A stretch of 64,000 nucleotides of DNA, from positions 31,706,001 through 31,770,000 of the forward strand of contig NC_089744.1 in assembly GCF_040412425.1 (NCBI RefSeq), read 5' to 3'. A program made the translations under genes and the position numbers. Below the pieces are notes generated by a model. That model worked only from the letters and a program-made list of their open reading frames with translations. It did not search any database and was not told the DNA's origin. This document shows, in pieces, positions 1 to 14,850 of this stretch. How positions within the stretch are numbered: the first letter of the stretch is position 1; each line of letters opens with the position of its first letter. This DNA comes from Macrobrachium rosenbergii. Taxonomy: Eukaryota; Arthropoda; Malacostraca; Decapoda; Palaemonidae.

Positions 1-171
1 AGTAACTTTCATCGAATATTATGCTATTTAACTTAGTATCGGTTCAAGTTGCGCCGCATACTTCCCTTCAATGAAAGTAAAGAATCAGACAAACGAATTT
101 TCAGTAGACGGAAATGTTTGTGCTATATAACAAGCATAATTCTCGAAATGCATAATGCAAGACCTACCCAC

Positions 172-173
<2 letters not shown>

Positions 174-242
<69 letters not shown>
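174..242. repeat. (CT)n microsatellite
   Basis: Uninterrupted CT dinucleotide array of about 69 bp. It creates the open frames reading SLSLS and RERER on the two strands, which are not genes. Confidence 0.98.
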
Positions 243-1679
<1,437 letters not shown>

Positions 1680-1901
1680 ATTTTTTTAATTAGGCCTCTT
1701 CTCCTTACAGGGAGTGGTTCACGAGAAAAGACAAGATAACGACCACTCTCAAGTTCATATTTTTCAACTGTTGAATCGTGGTTGAACCCCCTGGAAAGAA
1801 GACTTCCACAAAATTCGTGGCCACACACTTCTATACAGAAAATTCATTAGACACGCATCAAACCCTTAGAGCTTCATTCATTTCTCTATTGAATAACTGA
1901 T

Positions 1902-1916
1902 ATATGTATATATCTA

Positions 1917-1978
<62 letters not shown>
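1902..1978. repeat. (TA)n microsatellite next to a SINE end
   Basis: Impure TA/TG array that becomes pure TA and stops where the reverse-strand SINE fragment at 1979-2048 begins. This array-retroelement junction recurs through the window. Confidence 0.95.
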
Positions 1979-1982
<4 letters not shown>

Positions 1983-2048
1983 AAAAACACACAATAACGT
2001 GTGGAACAGAAATAAATTTCTGATTCACATCGGGATCGAACCCAAGTC
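1979..2048 (-). mobile_element. tRNA-derived SINE fragment (same family as 53896-54779)
   Basis: Read on the reverse strand it contains a box-B-like GGGTTCGATCCC followed by the same downstream body as the units at 53.9-54.8 kb (CAGAAATTTATTTCTGTTCC, then an ACACG...TTGTGTG stretch). The tRNA-like 5' head upstream of box B is missing or replaced. It faces a second fragment of the family at 2054-2120, giving a head-to-head pair. It is a truncated copy and not a tRNA gene. Confidence 0.8.
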
Positions 2049-2053
2049 TTTTA

Positions 2054-2117
2054 TTTGGTAGCGCCCTTGCCTTTCAATCAAACGACCTGGGTTCGATCCC
2101 GATGATGAGTCAGAAGT

Positions 2118-2120
<3 letters not shown>
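2054..2120 (+). mobile_element. tRNA-derived SINE head (same family as 53896-54779)
   Basis: Contains TAGCGCCCTTGC, then a perfect box B (GGTTCGATCCC) and GAGTCAGAA, matching the head of the 272-bp units at 53.9 kb. Box A is degenerate (TTTGGTAGCGC instead of TGGCCTAGTGG). The copy ends after about 67 bp, where a (CA)n(TA)n array starts, just as the last unit at 54.78 kb ends in (TA)n. Confidence 0.8.
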
Positions 2121-2209
<89 letters not shown>

Positions 2210-2228
2210 TATATATACACACACACAC

Positions 2229-2292
<64 letters not shown>
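2121..2292. repeat. (CA)n(TA)n compound microsatellite
   Basis: CA array, long TA array, a short ACAC/ATAAAT interruption near 2209-2240, then TA again up to the start of the PLE-related arm at about 2293. Confidence 0.97.
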
Positions 2293-2294
<2 letters not shown>

Positions 2295-2309
2295 AGTAGG
2301 TTGGGTCTC

Positions 2310-2577
2310 GACTCAGGCGACAATCTCGAAGGCGAAGGAAGAGGCACCATTATTACTACTAGTTCATTATGCCAACGTTTCACTACAATTACTTTCGTCG
2401 CATTTTCAAGGCTGCAATGATTACAAAACTTTCTTACAAAAAATCACATCAAACTATCGATATATACACATATATAAGACAAATAAAAACAAGTTATAAG
2501 ACAAATAAAAGCAGGGGGAGTAGGCGTAGGCATGAGACATACCTAAACCGCAGAAGTAATAAGACTGAAGCATCAGT
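2310..2577 (-). mobile_element. PLE 3'-terminal region, inverted copy
   Basis: The reverse complement of this segment matches 3626-3875 over about 260 bp, including the shared blocks CTTATTACTTCTGCGGTTTA, ATATGTGTATATATCGAT, CCTTGAAAATGCGACGAAAG and CCTTCGCCTTCGAGATT. The forward copy lies downstream of a PLE coding end, so this is the same 3' region in opposite orientation. PLEs are known to carry terminal repeats (pLTRs) in direct or inverted arrangement, so the two arms plus the coding piece between them may be one rearranged element. The arm extends about 20 bp past the homologous end (TCGCCTGAGTCGAGACC) before running into a (TA)n array. Confidence 0.85.
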
Positions 2578-2634
2578 TGAATGTTATTTCCACTTAATTA
2601 CACAGAGCTCTTACTCGTTCCTCAACCTGGGCCA

Positions 2635-2917
2635 GTTCCTCATTGGACTGGTCGGTACCGTTCTCAGATAGCACGCTGTAGGGCCCGCGTTCGAATCTCC
2701 GGCCGGCCAATGAAGTATTAGAGGAATTTATTTCTGTTGATAGAAATTAATTTCTCGGTATAATGTGGTTCGGATTCCACAATAAGCTGTAGGTCCCGTT
2801 GCTAGGTAACCAATTGGTTCTTAGCCACGTAAAATACAGTATGTCTAATCCTTCGAGCCAGCCCTAGGAGAGCTGTTAATCAGTTCAGTGGTCTGGTTAA
2901 ACTAAGGCATATTTTTT
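2635..2917 (+). mobile_element. Full-length tRNA-derived SINE inserted in the PLE
   Basis: A ~283-bp element flanked by a perfect 13-bp target-site duplication, TCAACCTGGGCCA, at 2622-2634 and 2918-2930. The head has a box-A-like TGGTCGGTACC and a box-B-like CGTTCGAATCTC, so it is tRNA-derived with an internal pol III promoter. The body includes GAAATTAATTTCTCGGTATA, CCAATTGGTTCTTAGCCACG and GAGAGCTGTTAATCAGTTCA. It ends in a T-rich run (ATATTTTTTT). The same family lies in reverse orientation at 5424-5700. Mobilisation would need LINE enzymes in trans; no partner can be assigned here. Removing it rejoins PLE-related sequence, so it inserted later than the PLE. Confidence 0.93.
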
Positions 2918-2929
2918 TCAACCTGGGCC

Positions 2930-3560
2930 ATGTTTCATGTTGAAGTTACATCCTTAACAACTTATTTCATGAATAACTGTTTTCCTACGAGGCTGGTCTC
3001 CAGAAGGCTCTATAAAATGTTGAATGCCAGAATGAATCCAATACCTACCATCACAACTGTACCGAATTTGAAAATGTATGCTAATTTTCCTTACCTAAAT
3101 GACAACACCTTTAGGAAGAAATGTCTTGCCATATTCCAAAGAGAGTTCTCAGCTGTAGACCTGAAACTTTTAACGAAGAATCCACGCGCTATCGGATCGC
3201 TATTTAAATTCAAGGATCGTCTTAGCCATCTCTTGTCTTCGAACTTCGTTTACAAATGTGTGTGCCCAGGATGTGATCGTGGGATTTACGTCGGATGCAC
3301 GAGGAGGCTACTAGGGATTCGCACAGATTCCCATGAGGGTGTAAGTTACAAAACTGGATGTAAACTGACTAATCCAGAGCACTCAAATATAAGAAATCAT
3401 GTAAAAATGTGCAAACCGATATTTTAATCATGAAGATTTTTCTACAATAGGACAAGCCCAAAACGAAAATGACCTCAATATATTAGAATCTATTATTATA
3501 AAGAAGAGGGTCCCAACACTAAATACTCAAACAACCTCTGTCCAATTGTTTATCGCTTAA
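2930..3560 (+). pseudogene. Penelope-like retroelement, GIY-YIG endonuclease end (frameshifted)
   Basis: The open frame 2930-3427 (165 codons) encodes the C-terminal part of a PLE polyprotein. The lead-in (residues ~15-90) has NCFPTRLV, TVPNLKMYANFPYL and FKFKDRLSHLLSSNFVYK. The GIY-YIG nuclease follows: CVCPGC, GIYVGCTRRLLGIR and H in DSHEG, then NPEHSNIRNHVKMC, a Cys/His arrangement typical of PLE endonucleases. At 3425 the frame meets a stop; in the next frame (3426-3560) the protein continues with HEDFSTIGQA and LNILESIIIKKRVPTLN to a proper TAA, so a single frameshift breaks the gene. The reverse transcriptase that should lie upstream is absent; instead the SINE and the inverted 3' arm are found. 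Family assignment is firm at PLE level, and the copy is dead. Confidence 0.88.
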
Positions 3561-3625
3561 CCTTTTATTTATGTTTTTCTTCTTTCGTCCTTTCTTACTC
3601 TTGCTGGGTTCTTGAGAAAACTTAT

Positions 3626-4185
<560 letters not shown>

Positions 4186-4412
4186 GAAAATGCGAATTAC
4201 AAGTTCCCCGGAGAGAAAAAATTAAAATGTTATTGGAAATTACGCCAACCAACCCCGCCCCCACACAAAAAAAAAAGCTTGCCTACGCTATTCCCAAGAT
4301 TTTCAAATTCATGATATGGATTCTCCCTTGCGCCGATAAGATCTAAGGGAAGGCATAATGGATGACTTCCTCCACAGTCTAAATGAATAAAAGAATGATG
4401 GCAAAGGGCCAA

Positions 4413-4415
<3 letters not shown>

Positions 4416-4460
<45 letters not shown>

Positions 4461-4482
4461 CTTTGCGCGCGAACTCGTGTGC

Positions 4483-4546
<64 letters not shown>
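4416..4546. repeat. (CT)n and (GA)n arrays in inverted arrangement
   Basis: About 41 bp of CT, a 28-bp spacer rich in CG steps (TTTGCGCGCGAACTCG), then about 61 bp of GA. The two arrays are complementary, so one strand can form a stem of up to ~40 bp. Confidence 0.97.
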
Positions 4547-4548
<2 letters not shown>

Positions 4549-5405
4549 AACTAGACCTACCTGAGAACGACTCAACCGACTCTCAGATGCTTTAGTTCCA
4601 GATTTGCGTACCAAGGATGCATCCCTTACCTGTAAAAGAAGAAAATCTGTTGTTACTAACATCTAAATTTTCTAGGCTAATATAGCTGAGCAGTATGGGC
4701 GAGTCCACCTTACAACAGATCACAAAAATATCTTTGACTAAACAATTGTTTAGCTCAAGCGATAACCATAATTTAACAAAGATACAAGATAAAAAGACAC
4801 TACAACGACCATCAGGCACCACAATAACATATAAGCTATAATAACAAAGGTGTATTTACATAAATATAAATGAGCATCACACTGTCTGACAAAAATCCCT
4901 ATCATATGAAGCCTCTTACTTTAGAATTTCTATTTATAATGCAACGCATTTGTAAATTCCCAAGCGAATACTCCACCGCCGGCCATGATGATTCCACATC
5001 TTCCACTTTCCGCTGGTTTTCCTTCTCTACCTTTTCCCTCTCTCTATCAGTCTCCTTCCCTTAAAAGATAAAACTAGCACAGCCATTCGTACCGCACCTC
5101 AATACTGATCATTTCCTTCCCTAAATTTATGTTTTGCACCACAAATCTTACCATTATTCTCAAACCTATGACGTAAGTCAAAACTTTTGTAAGTCATGCT
5201 TACATCCATGCTCTTTATACAGGAGTTCTTCGAACAACTTGCCTGTAATCTTTGGAAATGTAGCAAAGGAAATCTATTAAATATCATGATAGTAAAAGAT
5301 CACATACCTCATAATACTAATGTCACAGACAGGCTTAGCTATACAGTATTTCATAATGTAACGGTGTAATTTACACCCTAAAATCCTCGTATATAATTTC
5401 CTTAT
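4547..5405. other. No gene recognised
   Basis: AT-rich DNA with short open frames on both strands; none shows a recognisable motif. No repeat beyond short pyrimidine runs. Confidence 0.6.
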
Positions 5406-5423
5406 ACTACTGTGGCAGTACAA

Positions 5424-5700
5424 GAAGTTAAAGTATACCTTAGTTTAACCAGACCACTGAGCTGATTAACAGCTCTCCTAGGGCTGGCCCGAAGGATTAG
5501 ACTTATTTTACGTGGCTAAGAACCAATTGTTTACCTAGCAATGGGACCTACAGCTTATTGTGGAATCCGAACCACATTATACCGAGAAATTAATTTCTAC
5601 CACCAGAAATATATTCCTCTAATTGTTCATTGGCTGGCCGGAGACTCGAACTCGGGCTTAGCAGAGTGCTAGCCGACAACTCTACCGACTCATCCAACGA
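5424..5700 (-). mobile_element. Full-length tRNA-derived SINE (same family as 2635-2917)
   Basis: Reverse-strand copy of the SINE at 2635-2917. It is bounded by a perfect 18-bp target-site duplication, ACTACTGTGGCAGTACAA, at 5406-5423 and 5701-5718, which is strong evidence of retroposition. The head (reverse strand) has GAGTTCGAGTCTCCGGCC as the box-B region. The 3' end reads TAAACTAAGGTATACTTTAA, matching TAAACTAAGGCATATTTTTT in the other copy. The long intact duplication suggests this insertion is younger than most retroelements in the window. Confidence 0.94.
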
Positions 5701-5718
5701 ACTACTGTGGCAGTACAA

Positions 5719-7453
5719 ATACTTGTACGAGCACATATATACGGAAAAGCCAGCTTGTACGTAATAGGTTTCGGGGAAATGAAAAAACAGTGTGTATTCT
5801 TGAAAATAACAAAGTTAATAATGAATTTGGAAAACTAAAATGATGAGGAGCAAAACGTTCGGGTGTAATTAAGAGTGGAAAAGAAAGATAAACAAAATTG
5901 ACTATCGTCTTGTGCGAGAATGTAGGCCTCCATGCGATAGATGGGTTCATAAGTTACAACTAGCACCTGCGCAATGTGAAAAACAAATGTTCAGAGCCTT
6001 TTACAACAGCTTGCTTTGTACACCGTACCATGTATTACCCACATAAGCATACATCCCTTAGAGTTGAAAAACAAAGGCAGAACAATGCACTGCATTGTCG
6101 AAGTTCTATATTCACTTATGACCCGACAGATTTCATGTTGGGAGACAAAATTAAAAACAGGAAGTTTCATACGCCAAGGAGGACGGAGCCGAACCAAGAA
6201 ATAACATTAAACAATAAAGCCTGCAAAAGCATTCAAATTTCTGGTACGGTACAGAGGACAGACCGACATTAGCCCATAAAAAGACAGAGAAATATCTTTC
6301 GTCGTGGAGGCGTCCGTAACGCTTGTTCTCTGGAATCCTTTGTGCTCACAAAGTGTCTCCATATTTCACGTCGAGTAAAACAAATAAGGAAAGTCCTGGC
6401 GCTAGTTAACGACACAGCTTAGCTGCAGCATCAGGGAAAACGCTGCGACTCTGTCACAATCTTTACACGAGGATGATGCTGTTTATGAATGTCGCTAAAC
6501 AGTCGTTTTTACATAATTTTCTTCTATCCTTTCGTGAATATAATGCCAGAGAAAGCATGATGCACATTGGCAGTTAAGGCACCTCTTTGATTCGAATGAC
6601 ATATATGCAGTGAGAGAGTATACCTATAAATTACCTATAGGAAAACTCCACACGCTCATGAGAGGGGAAGTTGACTCGTATTGAAGATGATGATGTCAGT
6701 TCTGACTTCAGAATTCGATACGAGGCGCCAGACTTGACGTAAGATAGATTTGTACCCTGTACTGAGGTCGTTGAAATAACCAGTGGTATTGCATCTTAGT
6801 TCATCCGGCAGAATATCCTGGAACTAGTGTAACTATGGTCGCAATACAATGGAGAACAACGATGCACAAGCAATCGGGTGGATTATAGTCTTGAGTGCAG
6901 GCTGGGGTAAAGAGCACCTAACGCCGACTGTAGCAAGCCCTCCTTGTTTTTGTAGATGTCCAAGGTTTTCTGGCGTTCATGCCTACTCTGGAAACTACTT
7001 TTCAGTTTGGCACGATAAGCAAGGTCACGCAAGTGTCCTACTTTTTTGTGAAATTACTTAGCGGATCCTCGAGCCGCTCAATAGCCTAGTATCCGTGACG
7101 AATGTGCAAGACAAGTCGTTATGGTTCTGTCTATGAGTTAACCAAGTTAAGCAATCAGAGATGCTGATTCGATGGCCTTTGACCTGGGGCTTCATCATAA
7201 TGGCTTCTCCTTCTGGATCAATCTAATGAGCAAAATTCCGTTACCGCTGTGGCTGGATGTAAACCACATTATCTATCTCCTTGTGGAACACCAGCTATCT
7301 ATGGCTCACTCTGGTTTAGACAAGACTCCACTGATAGATACTTGAATCGTTCGATTTCAGAGTAAACTGAACATCCAAGTTCCTTTGGGTTCACCTGTTC
7401 GCTTTTACTCCGGCTTATTGGATAATTGGAACCATCAACTGTATCCAATCATT

Positions 7454-7459
<6 letters not shown>
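5719..7459. other. No gene recognised
   Basis: Mixed-composition DNA with no microsatellite above 20 bp and no recognisable transposon. Open frames at 5976-6272 (+) and 6849-7061 (+) show no known motif and have no splice or conservation support I can judge. Confidence 0.55.

Positions 7460-7528
<69 letters not shown>
7460..7528. repeat. (GA)n microsatellite
   Basis: Pure GA array of about 69 bp preceded by a short A-run. Confidence 0.98.
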
Positions 7529-9563
<2,035 letters not shown>

Positions 9564-9564
9564 A

Positions 9565-9628
<64 letters not shown>
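9564..9628. repeat. (ATT)n microsatellite
   Basis: Trinucleotide ATT array of about 65 bp. It generates a poly-leucine frame that is not a protein. Confidence 0.98.
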
Positions 9629-9629
<1 letters not shown>

Positions 9630-11206
9630 CTTTTCATTGAATTCGGAATTACTTTTAAAAATAATGAACTTTTCCAAATAGCTGCACGCGTTTTGGCTTG
9701 TTACATACCGTAATTGTATCTTATATAAATACTTAAAGCAAAAGCTAACCCCTCCAGTTGTGTGGATGTTGGCTTTCAGTAGAACAGCTCACTCCCCACC
9801 CCCTCCACTCCTATACGGCTCTGGTGGCTATCGGGCATTTAACTTGAGGAAGATCCAGTCATTTCGAAGTTAATGGATTTCACATTTTTAAGACCACTCT
9901 TCAGGAAGCCTTTATCAAATTGCTTCAACTACTGGAATAAATTTAGTGCCTATTCAGAACAAAAGCAAACCATCACGAGCAACAACTGTATTCCTCTGAT
10001 CTTCTAAGCCAAACTTTTCTTTCTAACGTTTCATTATCATCTAAATACGTCAAACTCTAATATAAATTAATTTTGCCCCTTTCATTTTTGGGATAAATCA
10101 CCATAATCTCATCGGGATGGACTTGTGGAAATTATATTTATTTACCTAAGGATAAATTATATCCAAAATTCACATGACAGGAAAAAACGTTCCTAGGTAA
10201 CTAAATTGGTTTTAGGACGGACATCAGTATAACTTTACTGTGGAGCTGCTTTCGAAAACAGCAATTACTAACTGCCTTTCAGTAGGTATCACGGTAATTC
10301 AAGACCGGGAATTGTTCTGTCACTCTCCCCGATTGAGAGGCTGGGCTCTCACAACCCAAGATAACCATTAATTACACTAATTCTTTTTCCTCTTTCTCCC
10401 ACAACAAGCAGGCCACATCTAGTGGGATCTCCTCTACACACTCACACATCGTCGTGCGCGCACGCGCGTACAAACACACTCATACGAAATCCTATTTACC
10501 TTCAACCAAATACCATGAAATATGACCTTGTGAGAAGCCTCGCAGTGACAAACAACCCTCTAAGAGGAGGAAAATGTCGCAAAAACTCCACAAAAGCCAA
10601 AAGAAGAGCCAAAATGCAGAAGGGCAGAGAAGAGGTGTGCATGTCTAGTCAGGTAAATGAAGACTGCATCATTTAGGGCAAACCGATCCACAGTCACAAG
10701 AACGAATATTAAGGCAACACTTGCAGAAACAGGCAACAAAAGGATAACGGTAAATATACGATTTCTATATGATAACAACAAACAAAGCGAGATGAAAATA
10801 CAGATCGAAAAAAATACTCCCACAGAACAGAGAGGAAAGGCATCTATGAGGTTACAGAAGCACGACAAATAAATTAGCAGCGAAAGACACCAAAAGTAAT
10901 AAATGAATAATTATCAAAGAAAACTATAAGCTCAAAAATCAACGTTTGCTTGAAATGACAGTTTGTCAACACCAAAATTTCTGTACTGACACAAGAGATT
11001 TAAGGCACAGTCGACAGCATTCGAATAAAATGGCAGACAAAGGGAGAATTACCGCGCTCCTTACAAACTCCGCCGATAGAAATAAAACCAACGAATGAAA
11101 ATAAGTGCACAACGATGTCAGGAGAGAAAGAATGAGGGGAATTTTTCATGAGATAAAAGGGAAACATTCGTCTTCAAAGACCGACGACATCAGCAAACCA
11201 GTTACG

Positions 11207-11209
<3 letters not shown>
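9629..11209. other. No gene recognised
   Basis: Long unassigned stretch. A CA/CG-rich patch (CACACATCGTCGTGCGCGCA) lies near 10440-10460. Open frames 10422-10676 (+) and 10560-10868 (-) overlap antisense to each other and show no motif. Confidence 0.55.

Positions 11210-11269
<60 letters not shown>
11210..11269. repeat. (GA)n microsatellite
   Basis: Pure GA array of about 60 bp. Confidence 0.98.
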
Positions 11270-11272
<3 letters not shown>

Positions 11273-11699
11273 TTAAAACTGAAGTACAATGCATTCGTCT
11301 ATCGTTTTTCTTCTTAATGACTGCCAATATATGGAATGAGACATGAGGGAGACAAGGGAGGAGAAGCCAGCCAAATGGATGGAGGCGTCCTTCGTGAATC
11401 CAATCACTTTTTGAGGCGTCCCTAGAAATGAGGAAATCCTCAGGCGATATCTGCCACCCAATTCTTAACAAGTAATTCGTTAGTGAAAACAAAAGATATA
11501 AAAGCAGAGCAAAATGTGCGAACAGCTCTGGAGACAACAAAATAGGATTTATAAAACTGAGAAAGCCAAAGACTAAACGCATGACATAAGGTCAGTAACA
11601 AACTGATAGAAATTTGGAAAAGGCCTGACCTGCCTCAAACTCCAGTTGCTCGAAACTGCGCACTACGATTTCATCTGTGATAATGTGCATGAAACAACG

Positions 11700-11880
11700 C
11701 AAGTAACACAGATGACAATAATTATCGTAATGAGGAGTAGGAGGGGAGGATTGGAAGAAGAGTAAGGAGGCTGGAGGTGAAGATGGGCGGTGGTGATAGT
11801 GGAGAGAAGGGGAGTCAGGGAGAGGGGGTCAGAGAGAGAAAGAGAAAGAGAGAAGGATAGGGGGTTGGAGGCCCCCAGAT
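11700..11880. repeat. Purine-rich tract
   Basis: About 180 bp that is nearly all purine on the forward strand (GGAGG, GAAGAG, GGTGG and AGAGAAAGAG blocks) without strict periodicity. Reverse-strand frames read it as Ser/Leu/Pro-rich sequence. Confidence 0.75.
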
Positions 11881-11917
11881 AAAAATCAATAGACGAGCCA
11901 CGTGCAACACCAGAACT

Positions 11918-11948
<31 letters not shown>

Positions 11949-11972
11949 TCGGCGGCGGCGGTGGAGGCGGTG
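11918..11972. repeat. (CAG)n(GGC)n trinucleotide tract
   Basis: About ten CAG units followed by about four GGC units and a GGTGGAGGC-type extension. The reverse-strand frame 11663-12019 reads it as poly-Ala and another frame (11815-12093) as poly-Leu/Pro. GC-rich tracts like this sometimes sit in first exons of transcription factors, but three frames stay open and no flanking domain is visible, so coding is undecided. Confidence 0.85.
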
Positions 11973-12429
11973 GTGGCAGCGGCAGCAGGACCAAGCCCTC
12001 CGGATGAAGAGCAGAACAACGTGAACTACTCGTTACTTGACCACCACAGCGTCCCTTAACCAATAACACTGATACATACCAATAAAAAACCACACATTTA
12101 ACTGTCCAAAAGCGACCTCATGGATTTTGCTCTCATATCAACAAATCTTCCATTCAGTTCACAGTCTTACTTTATTAATTCGTAGTTGTCAAAGAATTTT
12201 AAACTTACACATTAAAAATAGTATCGGCCTGATCATGAGGAGTGTTATGTCATATATTTCAGTTTTCTGGAGTAACTTGGATAACCATTATTTCAAGACG
12301 TTGACGGGGAGCATTTCAAGAGTCGTTTTACTTTTATGGTTTGTTTTTATTTTCTGCACGTACAAAAGATCATTTTCATCTGCTACTGTGTACATACACA
12401 GAGTTATAACGCAGTGGTGAGGTAATGGC

Positions 12430-14850
12430 AAATATATTTCCTTTCTGCCATTTTTTGTGTGGTGGGCACTTACTCCTTCTGTTGCTCAAGGTCGGGCAGA
12501 CACTAGTCCTTTTATCGCGAACGAGGGTATGGTGAGCCTTTACCCATTTGGATGAACCAACCAAACACTGCGCTCATTTGCAATGTAATTATAGTGGTCA
12601 TTTGTCTCTTTGGCCTCTCAGGGTATGGTGTATACTGATCCCTCAGCCAAACCAATTAAGGGAGCAAGTAAAATTTTTGCACTAAACATGCCGTGTGCTT
12701 TGTTCCATATAAAAACAAAGGTACAGTTGTCAATGTCTCTTATGTCGCTTCAAATGCGAGGGCATTAAATTTATTCCTTCTTCACTTAAAGTGTAGTAGT
12801 GGGCAATCGGCTGCTTAGCCGCACTTTGTGTGGTTGGCATACATCCCCTTTTTATACCCGAGATAACATGGTACACAAAATAGAGTGATGGTTTGCTTTC
12901 CTACCTTTTGGCACTCCAGATTTCGTGGGCATTTTTACTTATTGCAGCTCGAATTGAGTTGACCAAAATAACATTGTTTTTGTCCAGCTGGTTGCTTAAG
13001 GTGCGTTGGTCATCTACCCGTTTTACGACGAACAAATGTATTACTGACATTTGTATTTTTAGTCAAAAGAAAAAAGCTGGGAATTTTTCGTTATCCTCCA
13101 AAGGTATCTTTAGCCACACAAGAACTGAGAAGGGTACCTGTCCTTTGCCGCTGAATTTATAGCAAGAATCTGCCGTTCTATACTTCAAGGTGGGTTTTCG
13201 GTCCCTTTTACTCCTTGAACGTGATCAGTTTATTTTGCCAGTATTAACAAACTTTCTACGAGAGATGTAGGGTTTGTTGTTGTCCTACCTGTTAATCACA
13301 GTAGAGTGGGCATTCATCTCTTTAAAAAAAAAAAAAGTGTGGTGGGCATTTGCCCTCTTAGACAAGCAAGATGTTGCGAGCACAGTATTTTTGTTTCCCG
13401 ATGTAACAAAAGCATCTCTCCCTTTCATAATAAAAGGTATGGCAAGCATTCATTTCTTGTGCTACCTGAGGTATGGGGGTTATCTGCCATTTTTCTACAC
13501 CATGCATGTGAGGTGGTCACATGTATATTTGCCTCTCGAGATGACAAGAGCATTTGTCTCTTTGATGGGCTTCTGCTTCTCTTGCCCCTTGAGGTATGGT
13601 GGACTATACGTCCCTTTCGCCGCATGTTGTACACTCACTAAATCGAGATATGGCTGACATTACTACCTTTTGTTACTCCAGGCATGGTAAAGCATTTCTC
13701 ATTTTTGCCACACAAAGTGCAGTGGGTATTTGCCGCTTGTCCACCGCCATATACACTGGTCCTTTTTCGCCTGTTCAATTCGAGGCGTGGCCAGTATTCC
13801 TCTTTTTTTACAATGAGAGATGTGCTGGGCATTTTCCCTCTGGCACCCATACAATATGGGCAATTGTATCATTTAGCACTCGAACTATGGTAGGCACTTG
13901 CATTACTTGCAACATGAGGCGCTTGAAGCAGGAATCAACTGTAATAAGATAAAGTGTGGGAAGCAGAATGTACGAAATTTGTGCCACGTTGCCCAGCGCT
14001 GGGACTGGAGCTGCCATTCAGCGCCGTCAGAGCAATGCATATGTGAAAGAATTTTTCATGCATTTACAAAATACATTGAAAACAAATAATTCAAATGTTA
14101 AAGATACCAATTTCTATTAAAAAGGGGCTCAGGTAAAACCTCTTCACCAAAAATCTCAGCTATAGATTTCAAATGAACGCCATACTTCCTCCTGCTGTTC
14201 ATAAATCGGGAGCAACGCCCAAGAATATGGTCAACCAACATAAACCTGTCATAATCGACACACAAACACAGGATGTGGGAAGTGGTCATATCTGTTACTG
14301 TTAGTTAGACTTGCAACTTTTTGCCATCCAAGCGTGGCAATAATTTGTCAATTGTTCCCCTCTGATTGTGGTGACACTTATCCCATTTGCCATTAAACGT
14401 ATGGATGTGCCCTGGCTTATTTTGTTACTTAAGATATGGTTGGCATTTCCAGTTTTGTCCCATCTGGTTGGGTGAATAGTTGTCCCATGTGCAGCATATG
14501 GATTGATGAGTATTTTTCATACTGCCCCTAGAAAAGTGGAGAGCGCAGGTCTTATATGTTGCCTACAGTATATACGGCACAGACGTGTTCCTTTCGCCAC
14601 AAGATTTTTAGATGGTATTCATCCCTTTTACAAACCGTATACAAGGAGGGTCTTGTCTCCTTTTCAATATGAAGCGTGGTGGACACTTGTCCCTCTTTAA
14701 CTTACGATGTGTATGTGTGGGGAGGGGGACCACTTTTCTCTTCTAACACTTGAATATGGTAGGCGTAATCCTCTTGCAATCTGAAGATTGCTGGGCATTT
14801 TTTCACCACTTTACACATACGGCAATTTATCCGCTTCGCCATTCGATGAA
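12430..14850 (+). repeat. Degenerate minisatellite, period ~34 bp (two blocks)
   Basis: A motif resembling GGTATGGTGGGCATT, then TTGTCCCTTTTGCCACTC, recurs throughout. In the clearest part, motif anchors fall at 13687, 13722, 13790, 13825, 13857 and 13890, spacings of 35, 68 (two units), 35, 32 and 33 bp. Earlier anchors at 12461, 12491, 12531, 12594 and 12627 give spacings of 30-40 and about two units. Blocks run roughly 12430-13910 and 14310-14850, separated by unrelated sequence that includes a possible LINE tail. Units are so diverged that no two are identical. The array explains the overlapping open frames at 13274-13657, 13306-13641 and 13596-13952, which are not genes. Confidence 0.8.
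14098..14289 (-). pseudogene. Possible LINE C-terminal fragment
   Basis: A 63-codon reverse-strand frame contains C.C.D..RFMLVDHILGRC followed by NSRRKYGV and a hydrophobic end (PEPLFNRNWYL). This resembles the C-terminal cysteine/histidine tail of I/Jockey-type retrotransposon polymerases, where a H-I-L-x-x-C pattern precedes a run with RR. The similarity is short, and nothing else of such an element is visible nearby. It interrupts the 34-bp minisatellite. Confidence 0.3.

Noticed and set aside
13274..13952. Overlapping open frames of 110-127 codons
   Set aside because: They follow the ~34-bp minisatellite unit, and the same motif appears shifted in different frames.
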